44,414 nucleotides of DNA from Candidatus Rifleibacteriota bacterium (GCA_022704885.1 JAKJFO010000010.1:3739-48152), one strand, 5' to 3'. Positions 23,799-32,937 are shown, numbered from the stretch's first letter. Translations and numbers: made by a program. The notes: a model not told the origin generated them from the sequence alone.

Positions 23799-25018
23799 TG
23801 CCGACCTTCAGCTATAAAGCGATCGATCATACCGGCCAGATTGTCGAGGCTGAAGAAAATGGTGATTCGGCCGAAAGTCTGGTAAAAAAGCTTGCCGGCA
23901 TGCGTCTTTCGGTGATCGAAATCAAACCGAAAAAGCAGCTGTCGAGCTTCAGTTTCAGCAAGATCGGTTCGCTCTTTCAGCGCGTCTCGGGTAAAGAGCT
24001 GAAATATTTTTACGTCAATCTGGCAACGCTGATCAACGCCGGGTGTACTCTCAAAACCAGTATAGCAGCGCTCTCTGAACAGAGCGACAACAAGTATTTT
24101 CAGAAGGTGTTGTTCGAGATCGACAAGGATATCACCAGTGGTAAGGCTCTGTCAGACTCTCTTGCCAAACACCCGCGCGTATTCAACCAGCTGTTCATAA
24201 CTCTGGTCAAATCGGGCGAAGAAGGCGGCATGCTCGATCAGATTCTGATGCGCTACTCGATGTATATCGAAAATCAGGAAAAGATCAAAAGCCGCATACG
24301 CGGCGCAATGGTACTGCCCGGCATCATTTCTATCGTTGCCGTCGGGGTTGTTATCGGTCTGCTGACCTACGTTTTTCCGACCTTCATGCAGATGTTTGCC
24401 GGCAAGGAGCATCTGTTGCCAGCGCCAACCAAGTTCGTCATCAAGGTTTCCGATATATTGAGATTCAGCTACCACTGGATATTCGCTGCGCTGTTCTCGC
24501 TGGGAATGGCAATATACATGACCCTGCAGACGAAGCTCGGCTGGAAGGTATTCTGTATCATTCAGCTGCGCATGCCGCTTTTCGGCGTACTCTTCAGAAA
24601 AGTTTATCTCGCCCGTTTCGCTCAGACTCTCGGGGCGTTAATCAAAAGCGGTGTGCCAACGTTGCGCGCCATTCACACCACCGGTGAAACCATACCGAAC
24701 GTCATCGTCACCGATGCGCTTCGCGTCATTTCATCATGTGTTGAACGCGGCGGTGCAATGACTGCAGAAATGCGCAATTATCCGCTGCTGTTTCCTAACA
24801 TGGTCATTCTGATGATCAGCGTCGGCGAAAGCACCGGTACGATCGACACCATGCTCGAAAAAGTCGGCAGTTATTTCGAAGCCGAGGTACAGGACGCTAT
24901 TTCGGCGATCTTGTCGGCCATCGAGCCGATCATGACGGTCGTCATGGGTGTCGTCGTGCTCGTGCTGGCGCTCTCGATGTTTCTGCCTCTGTTCGACATC
25001 GGCAAAACCTTTTCCTGA
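23798..25018 (+). CDS. pilC: PilC/GspF inner-membrane platform protein
   Basis: This 406-residue protein starts in a TGATG overlap with the ATPase gene. It begins MPTFSYKAIDHTGQIVEAEE, the usual PilC/GspF opening, and contains two T2SSF domains (about 60-185 and 265-390). Each starts with a pattern such as LATLINAGCTLKTSIAALSE or AQTLGALIKSGVPTLRAIHT, and there are three membrane helices (e.g. ISIVAVGVVIGLLTYVFPTF; final MTVVMGVVVLVLALSMFLPL). It is the platform that couples PilB ATP hydrolysis to pilin extraction. Length and motifs are complete. The stop overlaps a TGATCA palindrome that also holds the stop of the convergent pilin-VWA gene. Confidence 0.9.
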   Translation: MPTFSYKAIDHTGQIVEAEENGDSAESLVKKLAGMRLSVIEIKPKKQLSSFSFSKIGSLFQRVSGKELKYFYVNLATLINAGCTLKTSIAALSEQSDNKYFQKVLFEIDKDITSGKALSDSLAKHPRVFNQLFITLVKSGEEGGMLDQILMRYSMYIENQEKIKSRIRGAMVLPGIISIVAVGVVIGLLTYVFPTFMQMFAGKEHLLPAPTKFVIKVSDILRFSYHWIFAALFSLGMAIYMTLQTKLGWKVFCIIQLRMPLFGVLFRKVYLARFAQTLGALIKSGVPTLRAIHTTGETIPNVIVTDALRVISSCVERGGAMTAEMRNYPLLFPNMVILMISVGESTGTIDTMLEKVGSYFEAEVQDAISAILSAIEPIMTVVMGVVVLVLALSMFLPLFDIGKTFS

Positions 25019-26668
25019 TCATAGATTGGCCTGGGATCTTTCGTATTCTTCCTTGAACTGAGCGATGAAGCCAGAATTGCCAAGGATTCTGTCGATCAGA
25101 GTGATTTCGCGATTGAGCGTCTGATCGTTGATCTGCTGGATTTCGCCAAGCATGTAGCTTTTAAAAGTCTGTATGAGTTTGCGGTTTTCAGCCGAAGCGA
25201 CGAGTTTTACCGATTCATTTTCCCAGACTTCGCGGTGGCGTGAATACATTTCGCCACCGGCGCGACGCTCGCTGCAGATCCAGCCCTGCATCAGTTCAGC
25301 ATAGCGGGCGAGCAGAATGCCTTTGCGGATACCGGTATTCTCGTAATATTCGGCTTCGGCGCCTTCGAAGGCCACCTTGGTTTCGGCGCTGCAGGGGTAA
25401 CCATCGTTCATTTCGTAATTGACGACAAGTTTGAGATCGCCGGTATGACCAGTCTTCTTGAGGCGCAGCAGAATCAGACCGCCGCGGGTTTCGCCCTCTT
25501 CATTGGTCGGTGAGGGAAACAGACTGCTGACCTTCATAAGCTCACCAGTCGCCGCACTCGAATCGGGCGAACCGTAAACTTTTTCGATCTGATAACCGGT
25601 AGATTCGAGTCTGAGACTGAGATTATAGACGAGCGGGCAGACCATGTAATTGAAGTTTTCATCGAGGCGCTCTCTGAATTCTTCGGCTGACTGAACGGAG
25701 TAATAGTTGGCGCCGCTGATCGTAGCCACGCGATTGATCAGGTCTGAGTTGAAGGCAAGACCGATACCGATGAAGGTGGTATGAATGCGGTTTTTTGCGG
25801 CAGCGGCCGCCAGACCCATCAGATCTTCGCTGTTGATAGAGCCCGTATTCGGCATGGCATCGGTGAGAAAAATGATGCGGTTTTCGTAATCGCCCTTCTG
25901 TTCGTTCTTGAAGCTGGCGTATTGCTTTATGCCTTCCTTGATGCCCAATTCCATGTTGGTGCTGCCACGCGGCTGCAGGCCCTTAATGTAATTGCGCAAT
26001 CTGTTTTTGTAATTATCATCGGCTTTGCTAAGTTTGAAAGGAACCTGAACGCTGTCGTCGAAGAGAACCAGGCCAAAATTGTCGTCTTCGTTGAGGTGAG
26101 CAAGCATGTTGATAATGTTTTCGCCGGCGATTTCGAGCATACTGCGATTGCTGGCTATTTTCTGCTGTTCTCCGGCTCTGGGGGACTGCCCGCCGTAGTA
26201 ATACTGGTTGAACTGCGAGCCCATCGAGCCTGAAATATCGAGAACCACTACCAGATTGAGTTTGCGACGTTTGAATTCGGTCACTTCGAGGTTAGAATTG
26301 AGGCCTACCGAGATGTAGTTCTCGAGTTCACCGGTTAAGGGGTTACGCGATACAGCAGCAGTATAGGTCGGGTAGAAAAGCTGTTTGGCTTCTTCCCCTT
26401 CTTTCATGCCGGTATCGAAATAGTATTCGTTATAAATACCCTCGGTGGTAATCGCACTTGGCAACGGCAGATAGCCCTGTTCGATGTTTTCGCGAAAGTT
26501 CATTGCATCCATGGCCCCGCCGACGGCGAAACCAAGAGTTGGGCGGCGCGCCTGCATACGCGCTTTTCTGAAGTTCGGAGTCGCAATGGCCGCTAAAACA
26601 CCAACAATCATGACGACGATGATGAACTCAAGAAGCGTAAACCCGTATCTGCGCCTTTCGCTAATCAT
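25019..26668 (-). CDS. Type IV pilin fused to a von Willebrand factor A domain (probable tip adhesin)
   Basis: This 549-residue protein opens with a full prepilin leader and helix: ERRRYG|FTLLEFIIVVMIVGVLAA (Glu at +5), then a short pilin-like domain. From about residue 138 to 335 it carries a VWA domain with a complete MIDAS metal site: DISGS (144-148), Thr in RGSTNM (237) and Asp in FLTDAMPNTG (270). A beta-rich domain and a helical C-terminus (about 450-549) follow. VWA domains bind proteins or surfaces through a divalent metal, so this is likely a pilus-tip adhesin, assembled by the machine next door. A GGAGG site precedes the ATG. It is convergent with pilC, the two stops sharing the palindrome TGATCA. 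Confidence 0.85.
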   Translation of the reverse strand: MISERRRYGFTLLEFIIVVMIVGVLAAIATPNFRKARMQARRPTLGFAVGGAMDAMNFRENIEQGYLPLPSAITTEGIYNEYYFDTGMKEGEEAKQLFYPTYTAAVSRNPLTGELENYISVGLNSNLEVTEFKRRKLNLVVVLDISGSMGSQFNQYYYGGQSPRAGEQQKIASNRSMLEIAGENIINMLAHLNEDDNFGLVLFDDSVQVPFKLSKADDNYKNRLRNYIKGLQPRGSTNMELGIKEGIKQYASFKNEQKGDYENRIIFLTDAMPNTGSINSEDLMGLAAAAAKNRIHTTFIGIGLAFNSDLINRVATISGANYYSVQSAEEFRERLDENFNYMVCPLVYNLSLRLESTGYQIEKVYGSPDSSAATGELMKVSSLFPSPTNEEGETRGGLILLRLKKTGHTGDLKLVVNYEMNDGYPCSAETKVAFEGAEAEYYENTGIRKGILLARYAELMQGWICSERRAGGEMYSRHREVWENESVKLVASAENRKLIQTFKSYMLGEIQQINDQTLNREITLIDRILGNSGFIAQFKEEYERSQANL

Positions 26669-27044
26669 AAAACCCCTCCAGATAATAATAAATAATAAAA
26701 AATAATGGTGACGATGAATAGAGCAATTGCCATGCCAGCCAGTTCAGTCAGCCAACAGCGCTGGTTTTAGCAAGTCAAATGGCGACAACTGCGACATGTC
26801 TGTCATAGCCGGGTGACATTTATGACCGGCAAACCCGCCGCAGCAAAGAACTTTACATCTGCGCCAGCGCTGTAGTCTGCGCAGGGATGATTCTGCAGCT
26901 GGCGACCGGAATGAGCAGAACAGGCAGCTGCAAACAAAATTGCTGATTTTTTCAGTCTGTACTGGCATATTGGTCGGGGTGTCAGTATAATTCTAAGCTG
27001 AGTTGAATAATTACACCCGCAACACAAGGAAAAGGAGGGCGAGA
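26669..27044. other. Divergent noncoding region between pilin-VWA and molybdenum hydroxylase genes
   Basis: No convincing gene is seen on either strand. The left end is AT-rich (AATAATAAATAATAAAAAAT near 26684-26704). Near the right end is a TATAAT (26986-26991) and an AAGGAGGG ribosome-binding site (about 27030-27037). The middle (26760-26960) is GC-richer and has scattered short palindromes without a recognisable riboswitch fold. Confidence 0.5.
26986..26991 (+). promoter_or_regulatory. -10 element of a promoter for the molybdenum hydroxylase operon
   Basis: A perfect TATAAT lies 54 bases upstream of the first gene of the operon. The sequence 17 bases further upstream (TGGCAT) is a poor -35, so an activator or another sigma region may be needed. 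Confidence 0.45.
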
Positions 27045-27905
27045 ATGCTCAAAAAGCTCACCCGGTTTTATTACCCGAAAACCATCGAGGAAGCCTGTCT
27101 GCACCTTGGCAACAAGGAACACAAAACAGCTCTGATCGCCGGCGGAACCTCGGAAGTTCTGCGCAGCGACAACAGTATCGAGGCGCTGGTCGACCTGTCG
27201 AAGGTCAAAGAACTCTGCTACATCAGGCAGGATTCAACCTACATTCACATCGGTGCCGGCACCCCGGTTCAGGATATTTATAAAAGCAAAGATTTAAAGG
27301 GTCCGTCTGGCGAGCTGCTCAAGACAGCTGCCGGGAAGATCGGCTCGACACTTCTGCGCAATTCGATAACTGCTGCCGGCAACCTGGCTGGCCTTTTCCC
27401 CTGGTCTGATCTGCCACCAGTATACATGGCGCTCGACGCCGAAGTTGTCTGCCGCAAGGGCAAACCCAAGCGCACCGTTCCGGTTCAGCGCCTGATCGAC
27501 AACCGCGCCGACAAGTTCCTGGCTGAAGCAGAAATCATATCTGAAATCATGGTGCCAGTATACGGCAAAGGCACCGGTGTGCATTTCGCCAAATTCGCCA
27601 AAACTTCGAATGACTACGCCATGATCAGTCTGGCCATCAGGCTGACCCAGAAGGGCGGAGTCATCGAATCGGCACGCGTCGCCGTAAATGCGATCACTGC
27701 TGTGCCTGCCCGCTGTCATGAAGTCGAAAACGCTCTGCTTGGAAAGAAAGGCAGCGCCGAACTTTTTGCTGAAGCTGCAAAAAAGGCCACCGCCGGCCTG
27801 ACCATACGCCGCGATTATCGCGCCAGCAGCGACTACCGCAAAGAAGTTCTCGGGGTCATGGTTCGCCGCGGCCTGCAGGAAGCCTTTGACAAGGCGAAAA
27901 AATAA
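27045..27905 (+). CDS. Molybdenum hydroxylase, FAD-binding (medium) subunit
   Basis: The 286-residue protein belongs to the CoxM/XdhB family (FAD_binding_5 plus CO_deh_flav_C). The FAD pyrophosphate loop is ALIAGGTSEVLRSDNSIEAL near 32-51, and a second FAD motif lies at IGSTLLRNSITAAGNLAG (about 101-118). The C-terminal domain (about 175-285) is the usual small alpha/beta unit. It passes electrons from the iron-sulfur subunit to NAD or another acceptor. The start is ATG 27045, with AAGGAGGG seven bases upstream. It is first of three genes in the order FAD, 2Fe-2S, Mo. Substrate is unknown. Confidence 0.87.
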   Translation: MLKKLTRFYYPKTIEEACLHLGNKEHKTALIAGGTSEVLRSDNSIEALVDLSKVKELCYIRQDSTYIHIGAGTPVQDIYKSKDLKGPSGELLKTAAGKIGSTLLRNSITAAGNLAGLFPWSDLPPVYMALDAEVVCRKGKPKRTVPVQRLIDNRADKFLAEAEIISEIMVPVYGKGTGVHFAKFAKTSNDYAMISLAIRLTQKGGVIESARVAVNAITAVPARCHEVENALLGKKGSAELFAEAAKKATAGLTIRRDYRASSDYRKEVLGVMVRRGLQEAFDKAKK

Positions 27906-27916
27906 GGAGACAGCCT

Positions 27917-28417
27917 GTGAAAATCAATACCACAATCAATGGCAAGGCCGTCAGCCTTGAAGTGAATCCGAATATCATGCTGGCCGAAGCCCTGCGCAAA
28001 GCCGGTTACAAAGGCGTTAAAATCGGCTGCGGCGAAGGCAGCTGCGGCGCCTGCGCTGTCATGATCGACGGCCGTCCGCGCAATTCCTGCATTCTTCCTG
28101 CCGCCATGGCCGAAGGAAGTGAGATTCTCACAGTCGAAGGCATGGGAAACCCCGAAAACCCGCATGTTCTACAGCAGGCTTTTGTCGACTCAGGTTCGAC
28201 CCAATGCGGTTACTGCAACCCCGGCGCGCTGATCGCCGCCAAGGCATTGCTCGACCATAACCCGAACCCGACCGCCGACGACGTCAAAGACGCACTCGAC
28301 GGCAATCTCTGCCGCTGCACCGGCTATATCAAGCGCATAGATGCCGTTCTCGAAGCGGCCAAAGCCGGCAAGAAAGCTGACCAAAAGCCCGCCAAACGCG
28401 CAGGAGGCAAAAAATAA
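27917..28417 (+). CDS. Molybdenum hydroxylase, [2Fe-2S] (small) subunit
   Basis: The 166-residue protein carries both iron-sulfur sites of the CoxS/XdhC family: a plant-type ferredoxin site (C38, C43, C46 and C58, in IGCGEGSCGACAVMIDGR) and the alpha-helical site (C97, C100, C132 and C134, in TQCGYCNPGALIAAK and NLCRCTGY). It relays electrons from molybdenum to FAD. GTG is the start, with AAGGAGA seven bases upstream. The C-terminus adds a basic tail absent from most relatives (AAKAGKKADQKPAKRAGGKK). It is 11 bases after the FAD subunit gene and overlaps the large subunit gene by one base. Confidence 0.92.
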   Translation: MKINTTINGKAVSLEVNPNIMLAEALRKAGYKGVKIGCGEGSCGACAVMIDGRPRNSCILPAAMAEGSEILTVEGMGNPENPHVLQQAFVDSGSTQCGYCNPGALIAAKALLDHNPNPTADDVKDALDGNLCRCTGYIKRIDAVLEAAKAGKKADQKPAKRAGGKK

Positions 28418-31000
28418 TGGCTAAGACCACGACAAAAGATACCGTTAAAAAAGCAAAATCTGCAGCAAAACCGGCAGCTGTCGAAATTTCTCCGATTCCT
28501 GAATCACCGCTGTTTTTTGAGCGCCCCGACAAATTCAACCAGGTCAACCACAGCCTCACCAAGATCGATGCAATGGGCCTGGTCTGCGGCCAGCAGAAAT
28601 ATGTCGACGACATCGATCTGCCAGGCATGCTTTACGTAAAGGTTCTCGGCAGCATTTACGCACACGCCGAAATCAAGAGCATCGACACCTCGGTCGCCAT
28701 GAAAGTGCCCGGCGTCGTCGCCATCTACACCTGGAAAGACGTGCCGCGCGTACCGAGAACAACTGCCGGTCAGGGCTACCCTGAACCCTCGCCTTACGAC
28801 ACCTATCTGCTCGACAGCAAGGTGCGCTTCGTCGGTGACCGCGTCGCCATCGTCGCCGCTGAAACGGCTGAAGCAGCCGATGAGGCCTGCAAAAAGATCA
28901 AGGTCGACTATAAGGTGCTCAAAGCGGTTTTTGACTGCGAAAAGGCCATGGATAAAGACGCACCGGTCATTCACGACGAAAAAGACTGTCGCGTGCCGAT
29001 TCCAATATTCTACGATCCCAAACACAATCACTGCTCACACGTGCAGACAGCCGTCGGCGACGTCAACAAGGGTTACGAAAATGCCGACTACGTGCTCGAA
29101 CGCAAGTATTATCCGCATTACGCGCAGCACACTCCGATCGAACCACATATCTGTATCGCCTATCTCGACGAGAACGATCGACTGGTTCTGCGCACCTCGA
29201 CGCAGGTTCCCTTCCATTCCCGCCGCATCACCGCTCAGACTCTCGGCATTCCGGTCAAGAAAATCAGAGTCATCAAACCCAGAATTGGCGGCGGTTTCGG
29301 CACTAAACAGGAAGTCCTGCTCGAAGACGTCTGCGGCCTGGTTACCTTGCGCACCCGCCGGCCATGCGTATGGGCGCTGACCCGCGCCGAAGAATTCATG
29401 TCGGCACGCACCCGCCACCCAATGGTTGTTACCATCAAAAGCGGCGTCAAAAAGGACGGCACCATCACCGCCATTTCGATGCGCGTTCTCAGCAATACCG
29501 GCGCCTACGGTTCGCATGCGCTGACAGTTCTGAGCAACTGCGGTTCGAAGGTTCTGCCGCTGTATCGTGCCGATAACATCGAATTCATCGGCGACACGGT
29601 TTATACCAACCTGCCGGTCGGCGGCGCTTACCGCGGCTATGGTGCTACTCAGGCAGCCTATGCCATGGAATGCCAGATGGACGAAATGGCCGAAGCAATC
29701 GGCATGGACCCGATCAAGTTCCGCCAGAAAAATCACATCAAAGAAGGCGAATCTTCGCCGATCTTCAAGGCACTCGGTGAAGGGCGCGAAGGCGTTGACA
29801 TGAGCATCGGCTCATGTGGCCTCGACAAGTGCATCACTGAAGGCATGAAACGCATCGACTGGGCCAGAAAGTATGGCAAACAGGGCAATGGTACTAAACG
29901 CCGCGGTCTCGGCATGTGCTGCCTGATGCAGGGCAGTTCGATTCCCGAAATCGATATGGGCGCAGTCTTTATCAAAATGAATGATGACGGCTCTTTCAAC
30001 ATGCTGCTCGGCGCCACCGACCTCGGCACCGGTTCTGACACGGTTCTTGGCCAGATCGCCGCCGAAACTATCGGCTGCCAGCTGACTGATATGCTGGTTT
30101 ACAGCTCAGATACCGACATGACTCCTTTCGACGTCGGTGCTTACGCAAGCTCGACCACCTATCTTACCGGTGGCGCGGTCATCAACTGTGCCAAAAAAGT
30201 GCGCGAACAGATCGAAGCGGTCGCCGCCAGCATGATGGGCGAAAAGATGACTGATATCACCATCGAAAACGGCGTCTGCTACGGCAAAGGCCGCAAGAAT
30301 AAGGTCACCTTCGGCCAGGTCTGCCGTTACGCTCTCTACGAACACAAACAGTTTCAGATTGGCGCGCTCGGCAGCCACATCAGTCATGCCTCGCCGCCGC
30401 CATTCTCGGCTCACTTCGCCGAAGTCGAAGTCGATACCGAAACCGGTGAAGTCAAGCTGCTAAAATACGTTGCCGGCGTTGACTGCGGCACTGCCATCAA
30501 CCCGACTCTGGCCGACGGTCAGACCCAGGGTGCGGTGATGAATTCGATCAGTTTCGCGCTGACCGAAGAATACATCTTCGACGAAAACGGCCGCATGCTC
30601 AACCCGAACTTCGGCAACTACAAGATCTGGGGCACCCGCGACCTGCCCGAACTCGAAACCTTCCTGGTGCCGACCTACGAAAAAACCGGCCCCTACGGCG
30701 CCAAGAGCGCTGCCGGCGATCGGCAACGCGATCAAGAATGCTGTCGGCGTTCGCCTGACTCACCCGCCATTCACCGCTGAAAAGGTTCTCAAGGCCCTCA
30801 AAGAGCTGAAAGCCGGCAAAAAAGACACTACCGTCAAAGCCGTGGTAAAATTGGCTAAATCAGCCGCCAAAGCCGCTAAGCCGGCAGCAAAGAAGGCCGC
30901 GGCCACAGCCAAAGTAGCCCCCAAAAAGGCAGCGAAGCCAGGCAAAGCGGCTAAACCCGCGAAAGCAGCTCCCGCCAAAAAGGATGCGAAAAAGAAGTAG
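28417..31000 (+). pseudogene. Molybdenum hydroxylase, molybdopterin-binding (large) subunit; frameshift near 30711
   Basis: The main frame (28417-30780, 787 residues) has the xanthine dehydrogenase/CO dehydrogenase large-subunit features: Ald_Xan_dh domain from about residue 50, PRIGGGFGTKQE (289-300), AYRGYGATQAAYAMECQMDE and, near 510-540, MQGSSIPEIDMGAVFIKMND. At 'GPYGAKSA' it runs into AGDRQRDQECCRRS and stops at 30780. In the +1-shifted frame the family sequence resumes at once (AIGNAIKNAVGVRLTHPPFT, then AEKVLKALKELKAG) and stays open to the TAG at 30998-31000. The relatives read GAKSAGEPAIGNAI, so five bases coding for Gly-Glu appear deleted. That Glu is the conserved catalytic base of the family. 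The restored protein would end in a long Lys/Ala/Pro tail. Whether it is a real mutation or an assembly error is open. Confidence 0.85.
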
Positions 31001-31019
31001 TTCTCCTTCAGACTGATCA

Positions 31020-31060
31020 CCCCCGACCCGGCACACCGCCCGGTCGGGGGTATTATTTTA
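31020..31060 (+). terminator. Rho-independent terminator after the molybdenum hydroxylase operon
   Basis: CCCCCGACC (31020-31028) pairs perfectly with GGTCGGGGG (31042-31050) and is followed by the T-rich TATTATTTTA. It begins 19 bases after the shifted-frame stop at 31000, which supports 31000, not 30780, as the natural gene end. It also lies just beyond the stop of the convergent gene. Confidence 0.85.
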
Positions 31061-31739
31061 TCAGTTCGGTTCGGGAGGCGGTAACGAAGGTGAAAATCAA
31101 GACCCAGAAGCAGAGAATCAGCGAGGCGACCGGCAGCTGCAGCGCAGTTGGCATCGAGTAGACAAGCATTACTCCGGGAATCCAGATACACCAGCCGGCG
31201 ACGACGACCGGCAATACTTTGGTGAACACAAAGCGCGGCGAGACGAGTTTTCTGGCCACTTCGCGCCTGATGCCGTTTTCGCGCATAAAAAAGATCGAGA
31301 CCAGAATAAAATTCGCGACCGGGCTGTAAAGCGCCTGATCGACAAAGGCTTTGAGCAGCAGCGTACGCAGATCACCGGCTTCGCCGAACCAGCGGGCCTG
31401 ATAAACGTAGAAAATATCGGTGACGATTCCAATACAGCCAAACAGCAGACCAACAAAGATCAGATTGCGCAGGTTCTGCACGGTCGGTCGCCGCTTCTGA
31501 AAAAACATGATTTTGAACATCTCGGGCATGACTGCCGCAAACAGCACGTAAACGCCAAAGGAAAAGGGGTAACCTACAGAGGTCTTCAACTCCGACACCT
31601 TGCCAAGACCGCTGCTGAAGGTGGTACTCGTGGCGTAAGCAGCAAAGAAAATCAGCATCAGAGCCCAGAGAATGGCGCCAGGCTTGAGGTTGGCCTTGAA
31701 GGCCTGCTTGATCTGCGGCATGACTTCGGTGAGAAGCAT
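31053..31739 (-). CDS. Polytopic membrane protein, Mpv17/PMP22-like
   Basis: This 228-residue protein has about five membrane helices. The C-terminal half matches the eukaryotic-type Mpv17/PMP22 pattern: a DQ pair followed by Pro (AFVDQALYSPVANFILVSIF), a linker, then LPVVVAGWCIWIPGVMLVYS and MPTALQLPVASLILCFWVLI. This corresponds to the family's 'W.vWP..q.inf..vP...R......fW...lS' signature. The N-terminal half is less similar. Mpv17 proteins are channel-like proteins of organelle membranes, and bacterial members are rare, so the match is offered with caution. It stands alone, convergent with the molybdenum hydroxylase operon. Confidence 0.55.
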   Translation of the reverse strand: MLLTEVMPQIKQAFKANLKPGAILWALMLIFFAAYATSTTFSSGLGKVSELKTSVGYPFSFGVYVLFAAVMPEMFKIMFFQKRRPTVQNLRNLIFVGLLFGCIGIVTDIFYVYQARWFGEAGDLRTLLLKAFVDQALYSPVANFILVSIFFMRENGIRREVARKLVSPRFVFTKVLPVVVAGWCIWIPGVMLVYSMPTALQLPVASLILCFWVLIFTFVTASRTELIK

Positions 31740-31838
31740 AAATACGATGACTCCTGGAAAAATGCGATGATTGCTGCCTTATATCTGTAGTTTATCACAA
31801 TCTGTTTCAGTCAACACAGTGAACTTCGCACAGACAAA

Positions 31839-31867
31839 TTGTAAAGTGCAATGAGATGACTTATAAT
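31839..31867 (+). promoter_or_regulatory. Sigma-70-type promoter
   Basis: TTGTAA (31839-31844), 17-base spacer and a perfect TATAAT (31862-31867), about 40 bases before the exported protein gene at 31908. Confidence 0.6.
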
Positions 31868-31907
31868 ATGGTCACAATGCATAAAACAACTTAACGTGAG
31901 AAGCCTG

Positions 31908-32534
31908 ATGAACAAGAACACCATATGTTTGATCTTAACCCTGATGCTGATGGCAAATTCGCTGCTGGCAGGTTCCTGCGTGGTCAGGGTTTTGTCGATA
32001 GAAACCGACAGCCTGCAGGCAAGTCTTCAGGTCGAAAATCTTTCGGCTTCAGACCATCTGCCGGCTCGATTCGCTGTGAAGATGCCTTTTGCGAGTTTCG
32101 AGAGCAATGTTGTGCAGGCCATTCGCACAGGCGAGATACTCAAAATCAACGCAGAGCCTTCAGAGTCGTCTTTCAACTGCCTGAACTTTGAAGTTGCACC
32201 GGCCACCAGAGATGTTTCTGAAGGTCACATTGATGAAATCATTCTCGCCGGAGAAGGCGCTGAGCCCGATGTTCAGGGCATGATGACCGTGCGACAGACC
32301 GATGGCAGTCTGCGCCAGTTCATTGTCCATAAATACACGCTGATTCTGGTAAAAAGCCTCAGCGACCATCTCTATGCCGGCAGACTCGATCAGCTGCGCG
32401 CCGGCTGGAAATGCTCGGTTGGCTTTGATATACCAGAGTCAGACGACAACTACGACTTTACCGGTGAAGCGGCTGAACATCAGCCAAAAATCGCCGACAA
32501 CATGATAGTCGATTACGCCCCACCGACAGAATAG
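31908..32534 (+). CDS. Exported protein of unknown function
   Basis: This 208-residue protein has a Sec signal peptide (NKNTICLILTLMLMANSLLAG) with probable cleavage near LLAG|S. The mature part is predicted to be beta-rich (CVVRVLSIETDSLQASLQVE, RQFIVHKYTLILVKSLSDHL) and ends acidic and Pro-rich. A promoter lies upstream. The start is ATG 31908; a GTG at 31896 would add four residues. No family is recognised and neighbours give no hint. It ends ten bases before the convergent VOC gene. Confidence 0.65.
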   Translation: MNKNTICLILTLMLMANSLLAGSCVVRVLSIETDSLQASLQVENLSASDHLPARFAVKMPFASFESNVVQAIRTGEILKINAEPSESSFNCLNFEVAPATRDVSEGHIDEIILAGEGAEPDVQGMMTVRQTDGSLRQFIVHKYTLILVKSLSDHLYAGRLDQLRAGWKCSVGFDIPESDDNYDFTGEAAEHQPKIADNMIVDYAPPTE

Positions 32535-32544
32535 CGAAGATCAT

Positions 32545-32937
32545 TCAGGCCTGCGAACCTGCAGCTGTAGCGAAACACAGCACATGACCGTCAGGGTCGA
32601 GACTGTAAGCAACTTCGTCGCCCCAGTTACGCAGAGTCAGAGGGCTCAGCTCGCGGGCTCCGTTGGCCAGTGCCCGGGCATGCCAGGCAGCCGGGTCGTC
32701 AACGGTAAGATAGACTTCAGCGCGCGGAACACCTTTCGCCTGCGCAGGATCGGGCAGGCTCTCACCCAGCAGGCGCCTGATTCCAGCCTCGGGCATCAAG
32801 CCAAGCACGCATGTCTCAGACAGCCTGAACTCGGTCATTCCCGGAACATTCAGATCCGGCTGCCTTGCCAGAACAGCCTGATAAAAACCGGTGCTGGCCT
32901 GCTGGTCAGCTACATAGAGAATAATATTGATTTTCAA
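32545..32937 (-). CDS. VOC (glyoxalase/bleomycin resistance) family protein
   Basis: This 130-residue protein begins KINIILYVADQQASTGFYQA (the typical 'lyV.D...s..FY..vL' opening of a vicinal-oxygen-chelate domain) and ends YSLDPDGHVLCFATAAG, the usual last strand with 'DPDGH'. The middle AEVYLTVDDPAAWHARALAN is the second beta-alpha-beta unit. The start is TTG 32937, with AGGAG seven bases upstream; an in-frame upstream start at 33027 would add an unlikely 30 residues. Function may be lyase, dioxygenase or drug binding; this cannot be specified. Confidence 0.82.
   Translation of the reverse strand: MKINIILYVADQQASTGFYQAVLARQPDLNVPGMTEFRLSETCVLGLMPEAGIRRLLGESLPDPAQAKGVPRAEVYLTVDDPAAWHARALANGARELSPLTLRNWGDEVAYSLDPDGHVLCFATAAGSQA

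Noticed and set aside
26803..27027. Minus-strand open frame of 74 codons in the spacer before the molybdenum hydroxylase operon
   Set aside because: No ribosome-binding site, no domain, atypical composition, and it overlaps the likely promoter and leader of the operon.
26700..27040. Possible molybdenum-cofactor riboswitch upstream of the hydroxylase genes
   Set aside because: I could not find the conserved core pairing of that riboswitch; only scattered short palindromes are present. A covariance search with the Moco RNA motif would settle it.
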